NCBI GenBank assembly: GCA_018883185.1 | Contig: VEQP01000027.1 | Span: 1 to 37,291 of the forward strand | Source: Nevskiaceae bacterium | Lineage (GTDB): Bacteria > Pseudomonadota > Gammaproteobacteria > Steroidobacterales > Steroidobacteraceae | Length of the DNA: 37,291 bases | Direction: 5' to 3' | In this document: positions 28,867 through 37,291 of the stretch, piece after piece | How positions within the stretch are numbered: position 1 is the first letter of the stretch | Layout of the letters: every line of letters begins with the position of its first letter | Notes under the pieces: generated by a model | What the model was told of the DNA's origin: nothing | Seen by the model: the letters and a program-made list of their open reading frames with translations, nothing else | Database searches by the model: none | Made by a program: the position numbers and the translations under genes

Positions 28867-31143
28867 ATGTCGCGTTACTTCGCACGCCTCTTCACCTTAC
28901 TGCTGCTGGTGCTGCCGGCATGCGTGCTCGCGACCGACGACGGCGCGGCGCAGCCGATGCCCGCCCCGATACCCTTGCGCTGCCCGGCGCCGAGTCCCGT
29001 CGCCGGCATGCAGCGCGCGGATGGACTACCCGAGCTAGCTCTCGCGCGTGACCTGCCCGCAAGTCGCGACACCGAATCCCGATTGCCTGTAGAGATCAGC
29101 AGCGACAGTGCGCAGGTCAGTGCGCAAGGTGCCGCCGTATTGAGCGGCCGAGTGGAACTGCGCCAGGGCGAGCGTCGGCTCGAAGCCGAGGAAGTGAAGT
29201 ATGACCCCTCATCGGGTCAGTTCAGTGTGAGCGGAACTTTGACCTACAAGGACAGCTCGATTACCGCGCGTGGCGGCACGGGTCGCTACGACGCCACGAC
29301 GGGCGCGAGTCTCGAGGAGGCGGAGTTTGATCTGCCGGAGCGTCCGGCGCGCGGCGCGGCCGCTCGCATGCAGATCGGCACCGACGGACGGGTGAGACTG
29401 TCAGAGGTCTGGTTCAGCACCTGCCCCGAGGCTTCACCCGATTGGCGCATCCGCGCGCGCAGCATCGAGCTCGACACTCGCACGCGCAATGGCACAGGTC
29501 GCAACGCGGCAGTGGAATTTCTCGGTGTGCCGATCCTGTACCTGCCGTACATTTCTTTTCCGCTCGGCGAGCAGCGCAAAAGCGGCTTTCTGATACCCGA
29601 TATCGGCTTCAGCTCGCGCAGCGGCCTGGAACTCGCCATTCCTTACTACTTCAATCTCGCACCGAATTACGATCTATTGCTGCGTCCGCGCTTTTACGAA
29701 AAGCGCGGAGTCGATGCCGGTGCGACGTTCCGCTATCTGACCGCGGCTCATCGTGGCGAGATCCGCGCCAATCTGCTGCCTGGCGACCAGGTGCGCGATA
29801 CCGACCGGCATTGGCTGCGACTGCGACATCGGACCGAGTTGCCGGCGGGTTGGCGGCTCGATCTCGATGCCACCGATGTCAGCGACGCCGAGTATTTCGA
29901 AGATTTCGCAGCGGGTGCCGACGGTACCAGTACCGCCTTTCTGCAACGGGTGGCGCGGCTCAGTTATCGTGACGAGCACTGGCGCGTACGCGGCGAGGTA
30001 CAGCAGTTTCAGACCATCGATCGGGCCCTGCAGCCGATCGATCGACCGTATGCCCAGTTGCCGCGGCTCGCCGTGCGCGGCGAAGGTCAGCGTGACGCTG
30101 GCTTACCGCTGCGTTACTCGCTCGATGCGGAAGTGGTGAATTTCGACCGCGACACCGGAGTCACCGGTTGGCGCGCCGATGCCAGCTCGCGGATCGCGCT
30201 CGATGTAGGCAGTTCCGCGTATTACCTGCGCCCCGCTGCCGGAGTGCGCTACACGCGCTACGCGCTGGATAATGTCCCCTCGAGTGCCTCGAGCTCGCCG
30301 ACCCGCTCGTTGCCGTTCGCCGCCATCGATGCGGGCTTGCTGCTCGAGAGGCCGGCGGTGAGCGGGCGGGCGCCGCGCATCACGCTCGAGCCGCGCCTGT
30401 TGTATCTCTGGACTCCGTATCGCGAGCAGGATGCTCTGCCGGTGTTCGATACACGCGTGCCGGATCTGAATTTCGTGCAGCTTTTTCGCGGTGAGCGTTA
30501 CGTCGGTGCAGACCGCGTCTCCGATGCGAACCAAGTGAGTCTCGGCGTGACCTCACGGTTTTACGACGGCGCAAGCGGTCGCCAATTACTCGCCGCCACG
30601 ATCGGCCAGACCCTGCACCTCGAGGCACCGCGAGTGCGTCTGCCCAACGAGCCGCGCAGCGGGTCAAAGTCGGATCTGGTGGCACAACTCGCCGTGACGC
30701 GCTGGCAGAACTTCAACGTCAACCTCGGCGTGCAATGGAATCCGCAGCAATCGCGCACCGAGCGCCGACAGCTGCGCATTCAGTATCGACCGCAGGGAGA
30801 CCGGGCCATCAACCTGGCCTACCGGTTTCAGGACCAGCGGCTGGAGCAGACCGAACTGTCAGGTGCCTGGCCCCTATCGCGGCGCTGGAGCGCCTTCGGT
30901 CGCTTGGTCTATGACCAGCAGGAACGCAGCACCCTGGAGCAGTTCGGTGGCATCGAGTACGGAGCCTGCTGCTGGCGCTTGCGGGTCGTCGGGCGGCGTT
31001 TCGTTTCCAGTCGTACCGGCGAGCGCGACAGCGGGATCTACCTGCAACTGGAACTGAATGGTCTCGCCAGTGTCGGAAGTTCGGCCGACACTTTCCTCGA
31101 GGAGGCAATTCGGGGATACTCGGCGGCCGGCGTAAGCCGCTGA
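28867..31143 (+). CDS. lptD: LPS-assembly protein LptD
   Basis: A 758-residue outer-membrane beta barrel that, with LptE, inserts LPS into the outer leaflet. A signal peptide (cleaved after VLA, about residue 22) precedes an LptA-like jellyroll domain (about 75-175) and the barrel. The four-cysteine pattern needed for the disulfides is visible: Cys39, Cys186 and the adjacent pair Cys701-Cys702 (YGACCWRL). The strand-rich barrel segment includes LGVPILYLPYISFPLGEQRKSG-type conserved sequence near residue 215. It starts the lptD-surA-pdxA-rsmA-apaG-apaH operon, the same order as in E. coli. Confidence 0.96.
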   Translation: MSRYFARLFTLLLLVLPACVLATDDGAAQPMPAPIPLRCPAPSPVAGMQRADGLPELALARDLPASRDTESRLPVEISSDSAQVSAQGAAVLSGRVELRQGERRLEAEEVKYDPSSGQFSVSGTLTYKDSSITARGGTGRYDATTGASLEEAEFDLPERPARGAAARMQIGTDGRVRLSEVWFSTCPEASPDWRIRARSIELDTRTRNGTGRNAAVEFLGVPILYLPYISFPLGEQRKSGFLIPDIGFSSRSGLELAIPYYFNLAPNYDLLLRPRFYEKRGVDAGATFRYLTAAHRGEIRANLLPGDQVRDTDRHWLRLRHRTELPAGWRLDLDATDVSDAEYFEDFAAGADGTSTAFLQRVARLSYRDEHWRVRGEVQQFQTIDRALQPIDRPYAQLPRLAVRGEGQRDAGLPLRYSLDAEVVNFDRDTGVTGWRADASSRIALDVGSSAYYLRPAAGVRYTRYALDNVPSSASSSPTRSLPFAAIDAGLLLERPAVSGRAPRITLEPRLLYLWTPYREQDALPVFDTRVPDLNFVQLFRGERYVGADRVSDANQVSLGVTSRFYDGASGRQLLAATIGQTLHLEAPRVRLPNEPRSGSKSDLVAQLAVTRWQNFNVNLGVQWNPQQSRTERRQLRIQYRPQGDRAINLAYRFQDQRLEQTELSGAWPLSRRWSAFGRLVYDQQERSTLEQFGGIEYGACCWRLRVVGRRFVSSRTGERDSGIYLQLELNGLASVGSSADTFLEEAIRGYSAAGVSR

Positions 31144-31169
31144 CTTGCAACATTTTTCAGGGTTCCCGC

Positions 31170-32495
31170 ATGATCTCCACTCGACCCCGCGCCGTGACCA
31201 CGCTCGTGCTGCTCGCGCTGCTGACAGGCACCGCAGGGCCCGAGGCGAGCGCACAGAACCGTTCGCTCTCCGATCGAGGCGTGATGCTCGATCGCGTTGC
31301 GGCGGTGGTCAACGAAGGCGTCGTGCTGCGCAGTGAGGTCGACGAGCAGGTGGCACTCGTCACCGAGCGCTTGAAGACGCAGGGTCTCGAGATGCCGCCG
31401 GAGGCGGTGCTGCGGCAACAAGTGCTCGAGAGGCTGGTGCTGCAGGAGATCCAGATGCAGCGGGCGCAGCGCGCCGGCATCCGCATCAACGACGAGAATC
31501 TCAACCAGGCACTCGGCGAAGTCGCGCAGCGCAACGGCATCCCGCTCGCGCAACTGCCGCAGGCCCTCGCCCAGCAGGGCCTCGACTATGCAAGCTACCG
31601 CGAGAGCGTCCGTCGTGAGATGACACTGCAGGTGCTGCAGCAGCGCGATGTCATCCAGCGCATCAACGTCAGCCCGCGTGAACTCGACCAATTCCTCGAG
31701 AAGCAGAAAACCCGCCCCTCGGAGCTCAACGAGTACAACCTCTCGCACATCCTGATCGCCGTGCCGCAGGATGCGACACCGCAACAACTCGACGACGCCT
31801 CGCGACGGGCGACGGATGTCGGTCGGCGCGCGCGCAGCGGCGAGGACTTCGCCAAGCTCGCCGTCGCCTACTCCAACAGTCAAACCGCCCTCGAAGGCGG
31901 TGCGCTCGGCTGGCGCAAGGGCCCCGAAATCCCGACCGTGCTCGCCGATCTCGTGGTGGGACTGAAGCCCGGCGAGGTCAGCGAACCGCTGCGTACGCCC
32001 TCGGGCTATCACATCGTGCGTCTCAACGAAGTGCGCGGCAACGACCAGCAAGTCGTAATCCGCCAAACCCGCGCGCGGCACATTTTGCTCAAGCCGACCG
32101 AAATCCAAGATGACGCCACTGTGCGCCAGCGCCTGCTCGATGCACGCGAGCGCATCCTCAAGGGCGAGGACTTCGCCGTGCTTGCCAAGACACTCTCGGA
32201 AGACCCGGGCTCTGCCGCCGAAGGCGGCGATCTCGGCTGGAGCGCTCCCGGCAATTTCGTGCCCGAATTCGATCGCATGCTCGAGAGCTTGACCGAGAAC
32301 GAAATCAGTCAGCCGTTCCGCACGCAGTTCGGCTGGCACATCGTGCAATTGCTCGGCCGGCGCGAGTACGACAATACCGACGAACTGCGTCGTCAGCGCG
32401 CCTTCCTGCAACTGCGCGAAAGCAAGGCGGACGAGGAAACAGAGCTCTGGCTGCGCCGTCTGCGTGACGAGGCGTATGTCGACATCAAGAGCTGA
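31170..32495 (+). CDS. surA: Periplasmic chaperone and peptidyl-prolyl isomerase SurA
   Basis: A 441-residue periplasmic protein that escorts unfolded outer-membrane proteins, including LptD encoded just upstream. A signal peptide ends near residue 28 (EASAQ). The chaperone N-domain begins LDRVAAVVNEGVVLRSEVDEQ; two parvulin (PpiC) domains follow, at about residues 182-285 (YNLSHILIAVP) and 298-395 (RARHILLKPTE), and a C-terminal helix completes the chaperone module. An AGGG ribosome site lies 7-8 nt before the ATG. Its end overlaps pdxA by 20 nt. Confidence 0.96.
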   Translation: MISTRPRAVTTLVLLALLTGTAGPEASAQNRSLSDRGVMLDRVAAVVNEGVVLRSEVDEQVALVTERLKTQGLEMPPEAVLRQQVLERLVLQEIQMQRAQRAGIRINDENLNQALGEVAQRNGIPLAQLPQALAQQGLDYASYRESVRREMTLQVLQQRDVIQRINVSPRELDQFLEKQKTRPSELNEYNLSHILIAVPQDATPQQLDDASRRATDVGRRARSGEDFAKLAVAYSNSQTALEGGALGWRKGPEIPTVLADLVVGLKPGEVSEPLRTPSGYHIVRLNEVRGNDQQVVIRQTRARHILLKPTEIQDDATVRQRLLDARERILKGEDFAVLAKTLSEDPGSAAEGGDLGWSAPGNFVPEFDRMLESLTENEISQPFRTQFGWHIVQLLGRREYDNTDELRRQRAFLQLRESKADEETELWLRRLRDEAYVDIKS

Positions 32496-33438
32496 GCGAC
32501 CGCGGCTCGTCATCACCTCAGGCGAACCTGCCGGCATCGGGCCGGAGTTGTGCGCACAACTGCTGGCCGAGGCGCCCCCCGATTGCGAACTGTGCATCCT
32601 CGGCGATAGACCGCTGCTGCACGAGCGCGCATCGCTCGCCGGTGTTGCGCCGCTGCCCGATGAGCTGATCGAACATGTGCCGCTGGCAGTGCCCTCGGTG
32701 CCGGGTTCTCTGGATGTACGCAACGCCTCCTACGTGCTGACCCTGCTCGATCGAGCGCTCGAGGGCGTCCGCAATGGCCACTTCGATGCCATGGTCACGG
32801 CGCCCGTGCAGAAGTCGGTGATCGCGCAGTCGGGCGTGCCCTTCTCCGGACACACCGAGTATCTCGCTGAGCGCTGCGAGACGCCGCTGCCGGTGATGCT
32901 TTTGACCTCGGGGACGCTGCGCGTGGCGCTCGCCACCACCCACCTGCCGCTACGGCGCGTGCCCGATGCGATCAATGAAACCGCATTGCTACGAGTTTTG
33001 CGCATCATGCACGCCGACCTGCGTCGCTGGTGGCAGATCGATGCACCGCGTATCGCCGTATGCGGGCTCAATCCGCATGCGGGCGAAAACGGCCTGCTCG
33101 GCGAGGAGGATCAACTCGTGATCGCTCCGGCCATTGCTGCGGCGCGGCGCGAGGGGATCGACGCCCAAGGACCGCTGCCTGCCGATACCGCTTTCGTGCC
33201 GCGCGAGATGGCACGCTTCGATGCTTACCTTGCGATGTACCACGATCAAGGTTTACCGGTACTCAAACATGCCGCCTTCGGCCATGCGGTCAACGTCACC
33301 CTTGGATTACCGATCATTCGCACCTCGGTCGATCACGGCACGGCGCTGACCCTCGCGGGCACCGGTAAAGCCGATGTCGGCAGTTTGCGCGCCGCAGTGG
33401 ATCTCGCCCGCAGTCTCGCCTTGCGATCGGGCGGCTGA
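32476..33438 (+). CDS. pdxA: 4-hydroxythreonine-4-phosphate dehydrogenase
   Basis: A 320-residue NAD-dependent, metal-requiring dehydrogenase of pyridoxal 5'-phosphate synthesis. The metal-binding histidines are His156 (TTHLPLR), His201 (LNPHAGENG) and His256 (YHDQGL), spaced 45 and 55 apart as in E. coli PdxA; RTSVDHGTA lies near residue 281. The start ATG 32476 is chosen because homology begins at LVITSGEPAGIGPEL; a GTG at 32464 is possible. The ATG lies 20 nt inside surA, giving strong translational coupling. Confidence 0.95.
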   Translation: MSTSRAERPRLVITSGEPAGIGPELCAQLLAEAPPDCELCILGDRPLLHERASLAGVAPLPDELIEHVPLAVPSVPGSLDVRNASYVLTLLDRALEGVRNGHFDAMVTAPVQKSVIAQSGVPFSGHTEYLAERCETPLPVMLLTSGTLRVALATTHLPLRRVPDAINETALLRVLRIMHADLRRWWQIDAPRIAVCGLNPHAGENGLLGEEDQLVIAPAIAAARREGIDAQGPLPADTAFVPREMARFDAYLAMYHDQGLPVLKHAAFGHAVNVTLGLPIIRTSVDHGTALTLAGTGKADVGSLRAAVDLARSLALRSGG

Positions 33439-33443
33439 GCCGC

Positions 33444-34217
33444 GTGGTCTTCGCCCGCAAACGCTTTGGCCAAAACTTCCTGCACGATGAGGGGGTCATC
33501 GAACAGATCATCAGTGCGATCGGCCCATCGACGCAGGATGCGCTGGTCGAGATCGGGCCCGGCCACGGCGCGCTGACCGAGCCGCTGCTTGAGCGCGCGG
33601 GTCGGCTCGATGCCATCGAGATCGATCGAGATCTCGCGGCCACTCTGCAAGAGCGCTTTGCCGGGCGGGGTCTGACGCTGCACGTGGCCGATGCTCTGCG
33701 CTTCGATTTTGCGGCGCTGGCGGCGCAGCGCGGACGCAAACTGCGTGTGGTGGGCAACCTGCCCTACAACGTGTCGACACCGCTGCTGTTTCATCTACTC
33801 GATGCACATGGCTCGATCGAGGATCTACACATCATGCTGCAGCGCGAGGTGATTGCGCGGATCTGCGCGGCACCGGACAGCGACGATTACGGACGACTGA
33901 CCGTCATGCTCGCCCCGTGGGTCGTGGCCGAGGCGCTGTTCGAGGTGGGTCCAGGAGCGTTTCGACCGGCGCCAAAAGTCTGGTCCGCCGTGGCGCGCCT
34001 CACCGTACGCGATGCGCCGGCGTTCCCGGTCGATGCGCGCTTCGCGCGTGTGGTCGCGGCCGCGTTCTCGCAGCGTCGCAAGACGCTGCGCAACGGACTA
34101 CGCGCCCTGCTCGATGCGGCCGCCATCGAACGCTGTGGCGTCGATCCCGCCGCGCGGCCCGAGACCCTGACGCCCGCGCAGTTCGCCGCGCTTGCGCAGG
34201 CCCTGCCAAGCAGCTAG
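33444..34217 (+). CDS. rsmA: 16S rRNA (adenine1518/1519-N6) dimethyltransferase
   Basis: A 257-residue KsgA/RsmA enzyme that dimethylates two adenines in helix 45 of 16S rRNA; loss gives kasugamycin resistance in relatives. Motif X FARKRFGQNFL is at residues 3-13, SAM motif I VEIGPGHGAL at 35-44 and catalytic motif NLPYNV at 105-110. The gene starts with GTG, 5 nt after the pdxA stop, and apaG begins 13 nt after its own stop. Confidence 0.97.
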   Translation: MVFARKRFGQNFLHDEGVIEQIISAIGPSTQDALVEIGPGHGALTEPLLERAGRLDAIEIDRDLAATLQERFAGRGLTLHVADALRFDFAALAAQRGRKLRVVGNLPYNVSTPLLFHLLDAHGSIEDLHIMLQREVIARICAAPDSDDYGRLTVMLAPWVVAEALFEVGPGAFRPAPKVWSAVARLTVRDAPAFPVDARFARVVAAAFSQRRKTLRNGLRALLDAAAIERCGVDPAARPETLTPAQFAALAQALPSS

Positions 34218-34230
34218 CGTGCAAAGGGCC

Positions 34231-34608
34231 ATGGACGAACCGTTCCGCATCCATATCCATATCGAAACAGCCTACCTCGAGGCGCAATCAGCGCCCGAGG
34301 ATCAGCGTTACGTTTTCAGCTACACCATCACCATCCGCAACGAGGGGACGCAGGCTGCGCAGCTGGTGTCTCGGCACTGGCTCATCACCGACAGCAACGG
34401 CAAAACCCAGGAAGTACGCGGCAAAGGCGTCGTGGGTGAGCAGCCGCATCTGCGACCGGGTCAGTCGTTTCGCTACTCGAGCGGCGCAATCATCGAGACG
34501 CCGGTCGGCACCATGCAAGGCAGCTACCAGATGCGCTCGGACGAGGGACTCTCCTTCGATGCGCCTATTCCGGCCTTCCGCTTGGCCATGCCGGGTATCG
34601 TCCACTGA
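34231..34608 (+). CDS. apaG: ApaG/CorD-type protein
   Basis: A 125-residue single-domain protein with an immunoglobulin-like beta fold, of unsettled function. The hallmark segments are FSYTITIRNEGTQAAQLVSRHW, ITDSNGKTQEVRGKGVVGEQP (read in parts) and PVGTMQGSYQM. The ATG at 34231 has AAAGGG just upstream and gives the normal family length; the frame is open a further 13 codons upstream into rsmA. It is located between rsmA and apaH as in most gammaproteobacteria. Confidence 0.95.
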   Translation: MDEPFRIHIHIETAYLEAQSAPEDQRYVFSYTITIRNEGTQAAQLVSRHWLITDSNGKTQEVRGKGVVGEQPHLRPGQSFRYSSGAIIETPVGTMQGSYQMRSDEGLSFDAPIPAFRLAMPGIVH

Positions 34609-34609
34609 C

Positions 34610-35449
34610 ATGGCGCGCATCGCGATCGGCGACGTGCAGGGCTGCCTCACGGAACTGCACGCACTGCTCGATCGACTCAAATTTTCCGCCGATCGAGACG
34701 AGTTGTGGTTCGTCGGCGATCTGGTCAACCGCGGACCCCAGTCGCTAGGCGTGTTGCGCTTCGTGCGCGCGCTCGGCAGCAATGCGCGAGTCGTGCTCGG
34801 CAACCACGACCTGCATCTGCTCGCGGTAGCCTTTGGTCGCCACCGGGAACTGCGCAAGGGCGATACGCTCGATGAGATCCTGCAGGCGAAAGATCGAGAC
34901 AGCTTGCTCGAGTGGCTGCTCCACTGTCCGCTCGCCGAGTGCGCGGCCGCGGCGGGGCCCGACGGCGTCGACGATTTGATGGTGCATGCTGGCGTCGTGC
35001 CGCAATGGTCGGTCGCCGAAGTGCTGTCTCTCGCAGCCGAGGTGCAGCAGGTGCTGCGCGAACGGCCCGAGCAACTCTTTGCAGGCATGTACGGCAACAA
35101 GCCCGATCGTTGGGATGAGACTCTGCAGGGGCTCGATCGCTGGCGCTTCGTCATCAATACGCTGACGCGCCTGCGTTATTGCCGCGAGGATGGCCAGATC
35201 GATCTGAAGATGAAGGGGACACCCGGCTCGCAGTCGCCCGGCTGGCGACCGTGGTTCGAGCTCGGTACTCGGCGCAGCAGTACTGCACGCGTGATTTTTG
35301 GTCATTGGTCGACCCTCGGCCTGCGCATCGAGCCGAAATTGCTCGCCCTCGACACCGGTTGCGTCTGGGGCGGCGCCCTGACTGCGGTTTGCCTAGACTC
35401 CGGACAACTGTGGCAGGAAGCCTGCGCCGGATATCGCGAGCCCGGCTAA
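34610..35449 (+). CDS. apaH: Bis(5'-nucleosyl)-tetraphosphatase, symmetrical
   Basis: A 279-residue metallophosphatase that hydrolyses Ap4A to two ADP and, in E. coli, also removes NpnN caps from RNA. The metal-binding motifs are GDVQG (7-11), GDLVNRGP (36-43), GNHD (64-67) and the histidine of VHAG (His126); GHWS lies near the C-terminus. The start ATG is 1 nt after the apaG stop. A very long open frame runs upstream of this start through apaG and rsmA, but it has no homology there and the ATG at 34610 fits the family. Confidence 0.95.
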   Translation: MARIAIGDVQGCLTELHALLDRLKFSADRDELWFVGDLVNRGPQSLGVLRFVRALGSNARVVLGNHDLHLLAVAFGRHRELRKGDTLDEILQAKDRDSLLEWLLHCPLAECAAAAGPDGVDDLMVHAGVVPQWSVAEVLSLAAEVQQVLRERPEQLFAGMYGNKPDRWDETLQGLDRWRFVINTLTRLRYCREDGQIDLKMKGTPGSQSPGWRPWFELGTRRSSTARVIFGHWSTLGLRIEPKLLALDTGCVWGGALTAVCLDSGQLWQEACAGYREPG

Positions 35450-35458
35450 AATGCGCCC

Positions 35459-36985
35459 ATGAGCCTCATCAAACAGCAAGACCTGATCGACAGCGTGGCC
35501 GACGCGCTGCAATACATCTCCTACTACCATCCGATCGATTACATTGAATCGCTTGGTCGAGCGTACGAACTCGAGGAGTCCCCCGCAGCCAAGGACGCGA
35601 TCGCGCAAATCCTCACCAACTCACGGATGTGCGCCGAAGGACATCGACCCATCTGCCAGGACACCGGCATCGTGGTGGCCTTCGTGAAAGTCGGCATGAA
35701 TGTGCGCTGGGAGGCGACGCTCACACTCACCGAAATGATCAACGAGGGCGTGCGACGCGCTTATCTCGACCCGCAGAACACGCTGCGCGCATCGATCGTG
35801 GCCGACCCGGCCTTCACCCGCAAGAACACGCGCGATAATTCACCGGCAGTGGTGCACGTGGAAATGGTCCCCGGCGATACGGTGGAGATCACGGTGTCGG
35901 CCAAGGGCGGCGGTTCGGAGAACAAATCCAAGTTCGTCATGCTGAACCCGAGCGACTCCATCGTCGATTGGGTACTGAAGACCGTGCCCACCATGGGCGC
36001 GGGCTGGTGCCCGCCCGGCATGCTCGGTATCGGCATCGGCGGCTCCGCCGAGAAGGCCATGCTGCTGGCCAAAGAATCGCTGATGGACCCCATCGATATG
36101 GCCGAACTCAAGGCCCGTGGTCCGCGCAATGCCACCGAAGAGCTGCGCATCGAATTGCACGATAAGGTCAATGCGCTCGGCATCGGCGCGCAGGGTCTCG
36201 GCGGCCTCTCGACGGTGCTCGACGTGAAGATCCTCGACTATCCGACGCACGCAGCCTCAAAGCCGGTCGCGATGATCCCGAACTGCGCGGCCACGCGGCA
36301 CGTGCACTTCACGCTTGATGGCTCGGGCCCCGCACAGCTCGAGCCGCCCGATCTGTCGCGTTGGCCCAAGGTCGACTGGAAACCCTCCAAAGAGTCGATC
36401 CGCGTCAATCTCGACACGCTCACACCGGCTGACGTCGCCACCTGGCAACCCGGCGATCGACTGCTGCTCAACGGTCGCATGCTCACCGGGCGTGACGCCG
36501 CGCACAAGCGCATCGCCGATTTGTTCGCGAGCGGACAGGGCCTCCCCGAGGGCGTCGACTTTCGTAATCGAGTGATCTATTACGTCGGTCCCGTCGATCC
36601 GGTACGTGACGAGGTGGTAGGACCCGCGGGCCCCACCACGGCGACGCGGATGGACAAGTTCACCGAAATGATGCTCGAGAAGACCGGGCTGATCGCCATG
36701 ATCGGCAAGGCCGAGCGCGGCCCCACCGGCATCGAGGCCATCCGCAAACACGGCGCGGCGTATCTCATGGCCGTGGGCGGCGCTGCTTATCTCGTCTCCA
36801 AGGCGATCAAGGCCTCGCGCGTCGTAGCCTTCGCCGATCTTGGCATGGAAGCGATCTACGAGTTCGAGGTGAAGGACATGCCGGTCACGGTGGCGGTCGA
36901 TGCCCGCGGCACCTCCGTGCACCAAAGCGGCCCGGCGGAGTGGAGCCAGAAGATTGCTGCTGGCTTGCCGCTCCGCCGGCGCTGA
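35459..36985 (+). CDS. Class I fumarate hydratase (4Fe-4S)
   Basis: A 508-residue single-chain, oxygen-sensitive fumarase of the FumA/FumB type that hydrates fumarate to malate in the TCA cycle. The N-terminal domain has RPICQDTG (Cys66) and GAGWCPPGM (Cys184), and a third cysteine is Cys276 (IPNCAATRH). Spacings of 118 and 92 fit the iron-sulfur ligands of E. coli FumA (119 and 94). The C-terminal domain has GPTTATRMDKF and YLMAVGGAAYLVSKAI. It starts 9 nt after apaH, so it may be read from the lptD-apaH operon. TAAAAT at the apaH stop is too close to the ATG to be a convincing -10. No antisense or downstream partner subunit is present. Confidence 0.94.
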   Translation: MSLIKQQDLIDSVADALQYISYYHPIDYIESLGRAYELEESPAAKDAIAQILTNSRMCAEGHRPICQDTGIVVAFVKVGMNVRWEATLTLTEMINEGVRRAYLDPQNTLRASIVADPAFTRKNTRDNSPAVVHVEMVPGDTVEITVSAKGGGSENKSKFVMLNPSDSIVDWVLKTVPTMGAGWCPPGMLGIGIGGSAEKAMLLAKESLMDPIDMAELKARGPRNATEELRIELHDKVNALGIGAQGLGGLSTVLDVKILDYPTHAASKPVAMIPNCAATRHVHFTLDGSGPAQLEPPDLSRWPKVDWKPSKESIRVNLDTLTPADVATWQPGDRLLLNGRMLTGRDAAHKRIADLFASGQGLPEGVDFRNRVIYYVGPVDPVRDEVVGPAGPTTATRMDKFTEMMLEKTGLIAMIGKAERGPTGIEAIRKHGAAYLMAVGGAAYLVSKAIKASRVVAFADLGMEAIYEFEVKDMPVTVAVDARGTSVHQSGPAEWSQKIAAGLPLRRR

Positions 36986-37012
36986 GTCCTGATCGTTCCT
37001 ACGACGGCTTTT

Positions 37013-37291
37013 CTAGGGGGCCTTGACGGGCGCCGGCTTCTGATCTTTGGCGTAGTGCTCGAGGCTGGAGAGACTGCGATCCGAGCTCCACTCGGTCGGC
37101 GCATCGAAATATTTCTTGTAGTTTTTCTCGGCGTAATCGAGCACCGGACGCGTCAGCACCTGATCGAGGCTCTTGGTCGTGCCCATGAAGCAGGCGTACT
37201 GGCAATAACCGGTACGCTGGCCCATCAACATCCACGGCAACCACGGCGTGATGCGGTTCCAAGTGCCGGTGTAGTCGATGGTGGTGAGCTT
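37013..37291 (-). CDS. C-terminal part of an uncharacterised protein resembling DUF1838 (runs off the right edge)
   Basis: The last 92 codons of a minus-strand gene are present; its start lies beyond the window. The visible part begins KLTTIDYTGTWNRITPWLPW and continues MLMGQRTGY, then a Lys/Asp/Tyr-rich stretch (DYAEKNYKKYFDAP) and ends KPAPVKAP. The W-x-R-x-x-PW-x-PWM-x-MG pattern resembles the C-terminal region of DUF1838 proteins as I remember them, but I cannot confirm it. No signal sequence or active site can be seen in this part. It converges with the fumarase gene with 27 nt between stops and no clear terminator. Confidence 0.6.
   Translation of the reverse strand, partial: KLTTIDYTGTWNRITPWLPWMLMGQRTGYCQYACFMGTTKSLDQVLTRPVLDYAEKNYKKYFDAPTEWSSDRSLSSLEHYAKDQKPAPVKAP

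Noticed and set aside
31038-32723. A 561-codon open frame on the minus strand opposite surA
   Set aside because: It mirrors the codons of surA and the start of pdxA, shows no domain or ribosome site, and is explained by third-position GC bias.
33917-34609. The apaH reading frame stays open about 230 codons upstream through apaG and rsmA, suggesting a fusion protein
   Set aside because: The upstream part matches no family and is Arg-rich, while rsmA and apaG are both intact in another frame. The apaH homology begins exactly at the ATG at 34610.
35447-35452. TAAAAT as a -10 box for the fumarase gene
   Set aside because: It overlaps the apaH stop and is 7 nt from the ATG, which would give an almost leaderless mRNA; no -35 is seen upstream.

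Overview
This is an ordinary, gene-dense chromosomal segment of a GC-rich gammaproteobacterium. The evidence is the gene order. gatCAB lies divergent from mreBCD, followed by mrdAB-mltB-rlpA-dacC. amgK-murU lies divergent from lptD-surA-pdxA-rsmA-apaG-apaH. xerD is followed by dsbC, and there is a ybeD/lipA/lipB neighbourhood. These are gammaproteobacterial arrangements, and the amgK-murU pair points away from the enteric bacteria. The class I fumarase, the ketone-body/acyl-CoA genes and a possible DUF1838 protein at the right edge would suit an environmental lineage such as Nevskiales or Steroidobacterales, but the sequence does not prove the genus.

Layout. 1-1132 (minus): xerD, then the start of dsbC. 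1193-2952: an FkbM-type methyltransferase (plus) convergent with a zinc-type homocysteine methyltransferase (minus). 3082-10614 (plus): a PlsC-like acyltransferase; then thiolase, type II 3-hydroxyacyl-CoA dehydrogenase, ETF-ubiquinone oxidoreductase and acetoacetyl-CoA synthetase; then zapE. 10667-14822 (minus): gatC-gatA-gatB-hslO. 14968-24867 (plus): a cell-shape and envelope operon mreB-mreC-mreD-mrdA-rodA-mltB-rlpA, then dacC, a D-amino acid aminotransferase and ybeD. 24864-28827 (minus, transcribed right to left): amgK-murU-lipA-lipB-folE, a compact five-gene run. 28867-36985 (plus): lptD-surA-pdxA-rsmA-apaG-apaH and a class I fumarase. 37013-37291 (minus): the C-terminal end of a protein that resembles DUF1838.

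How the genes work together. The central plus-strand operon builds the elongasome (MreBCD, PBP2, RodA) with wall-trimming enzymes (MltB, RlpA, PBP5/6-type DacC) and an enzyme that interconverts D-alanine and D-glutamate. The minus-strand amgK-murU pair salvages MurNAc to UDP-MurNAc. lptD and surA export LPS and fold outer-membrane proteins. The thiolase-to-AacS block activates acetoacetate, cleaves it to acetyl-CoA and passes flavoprotein electrons to ubiquinone.

Genes are packed with many 1-38 nt overlaps. The longest gene-free gap is about 145 bp (14823-14967), so there is no unexplained stretch over 300 bp. I see no tRNA, rRNA, CRISPR array, insertion sequence, prophage gene or convincing intrinsic terminator. 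I did not find a clearly new system. The observations most worth a second look are the aminotransferase placed beside dacC, the amgK-murU-lipA-lipB-folE operon, a 20-bp tandem duplication in a divergent promoter region, a perfect hairpin before the thiolase, and the partial gene at the right edge.
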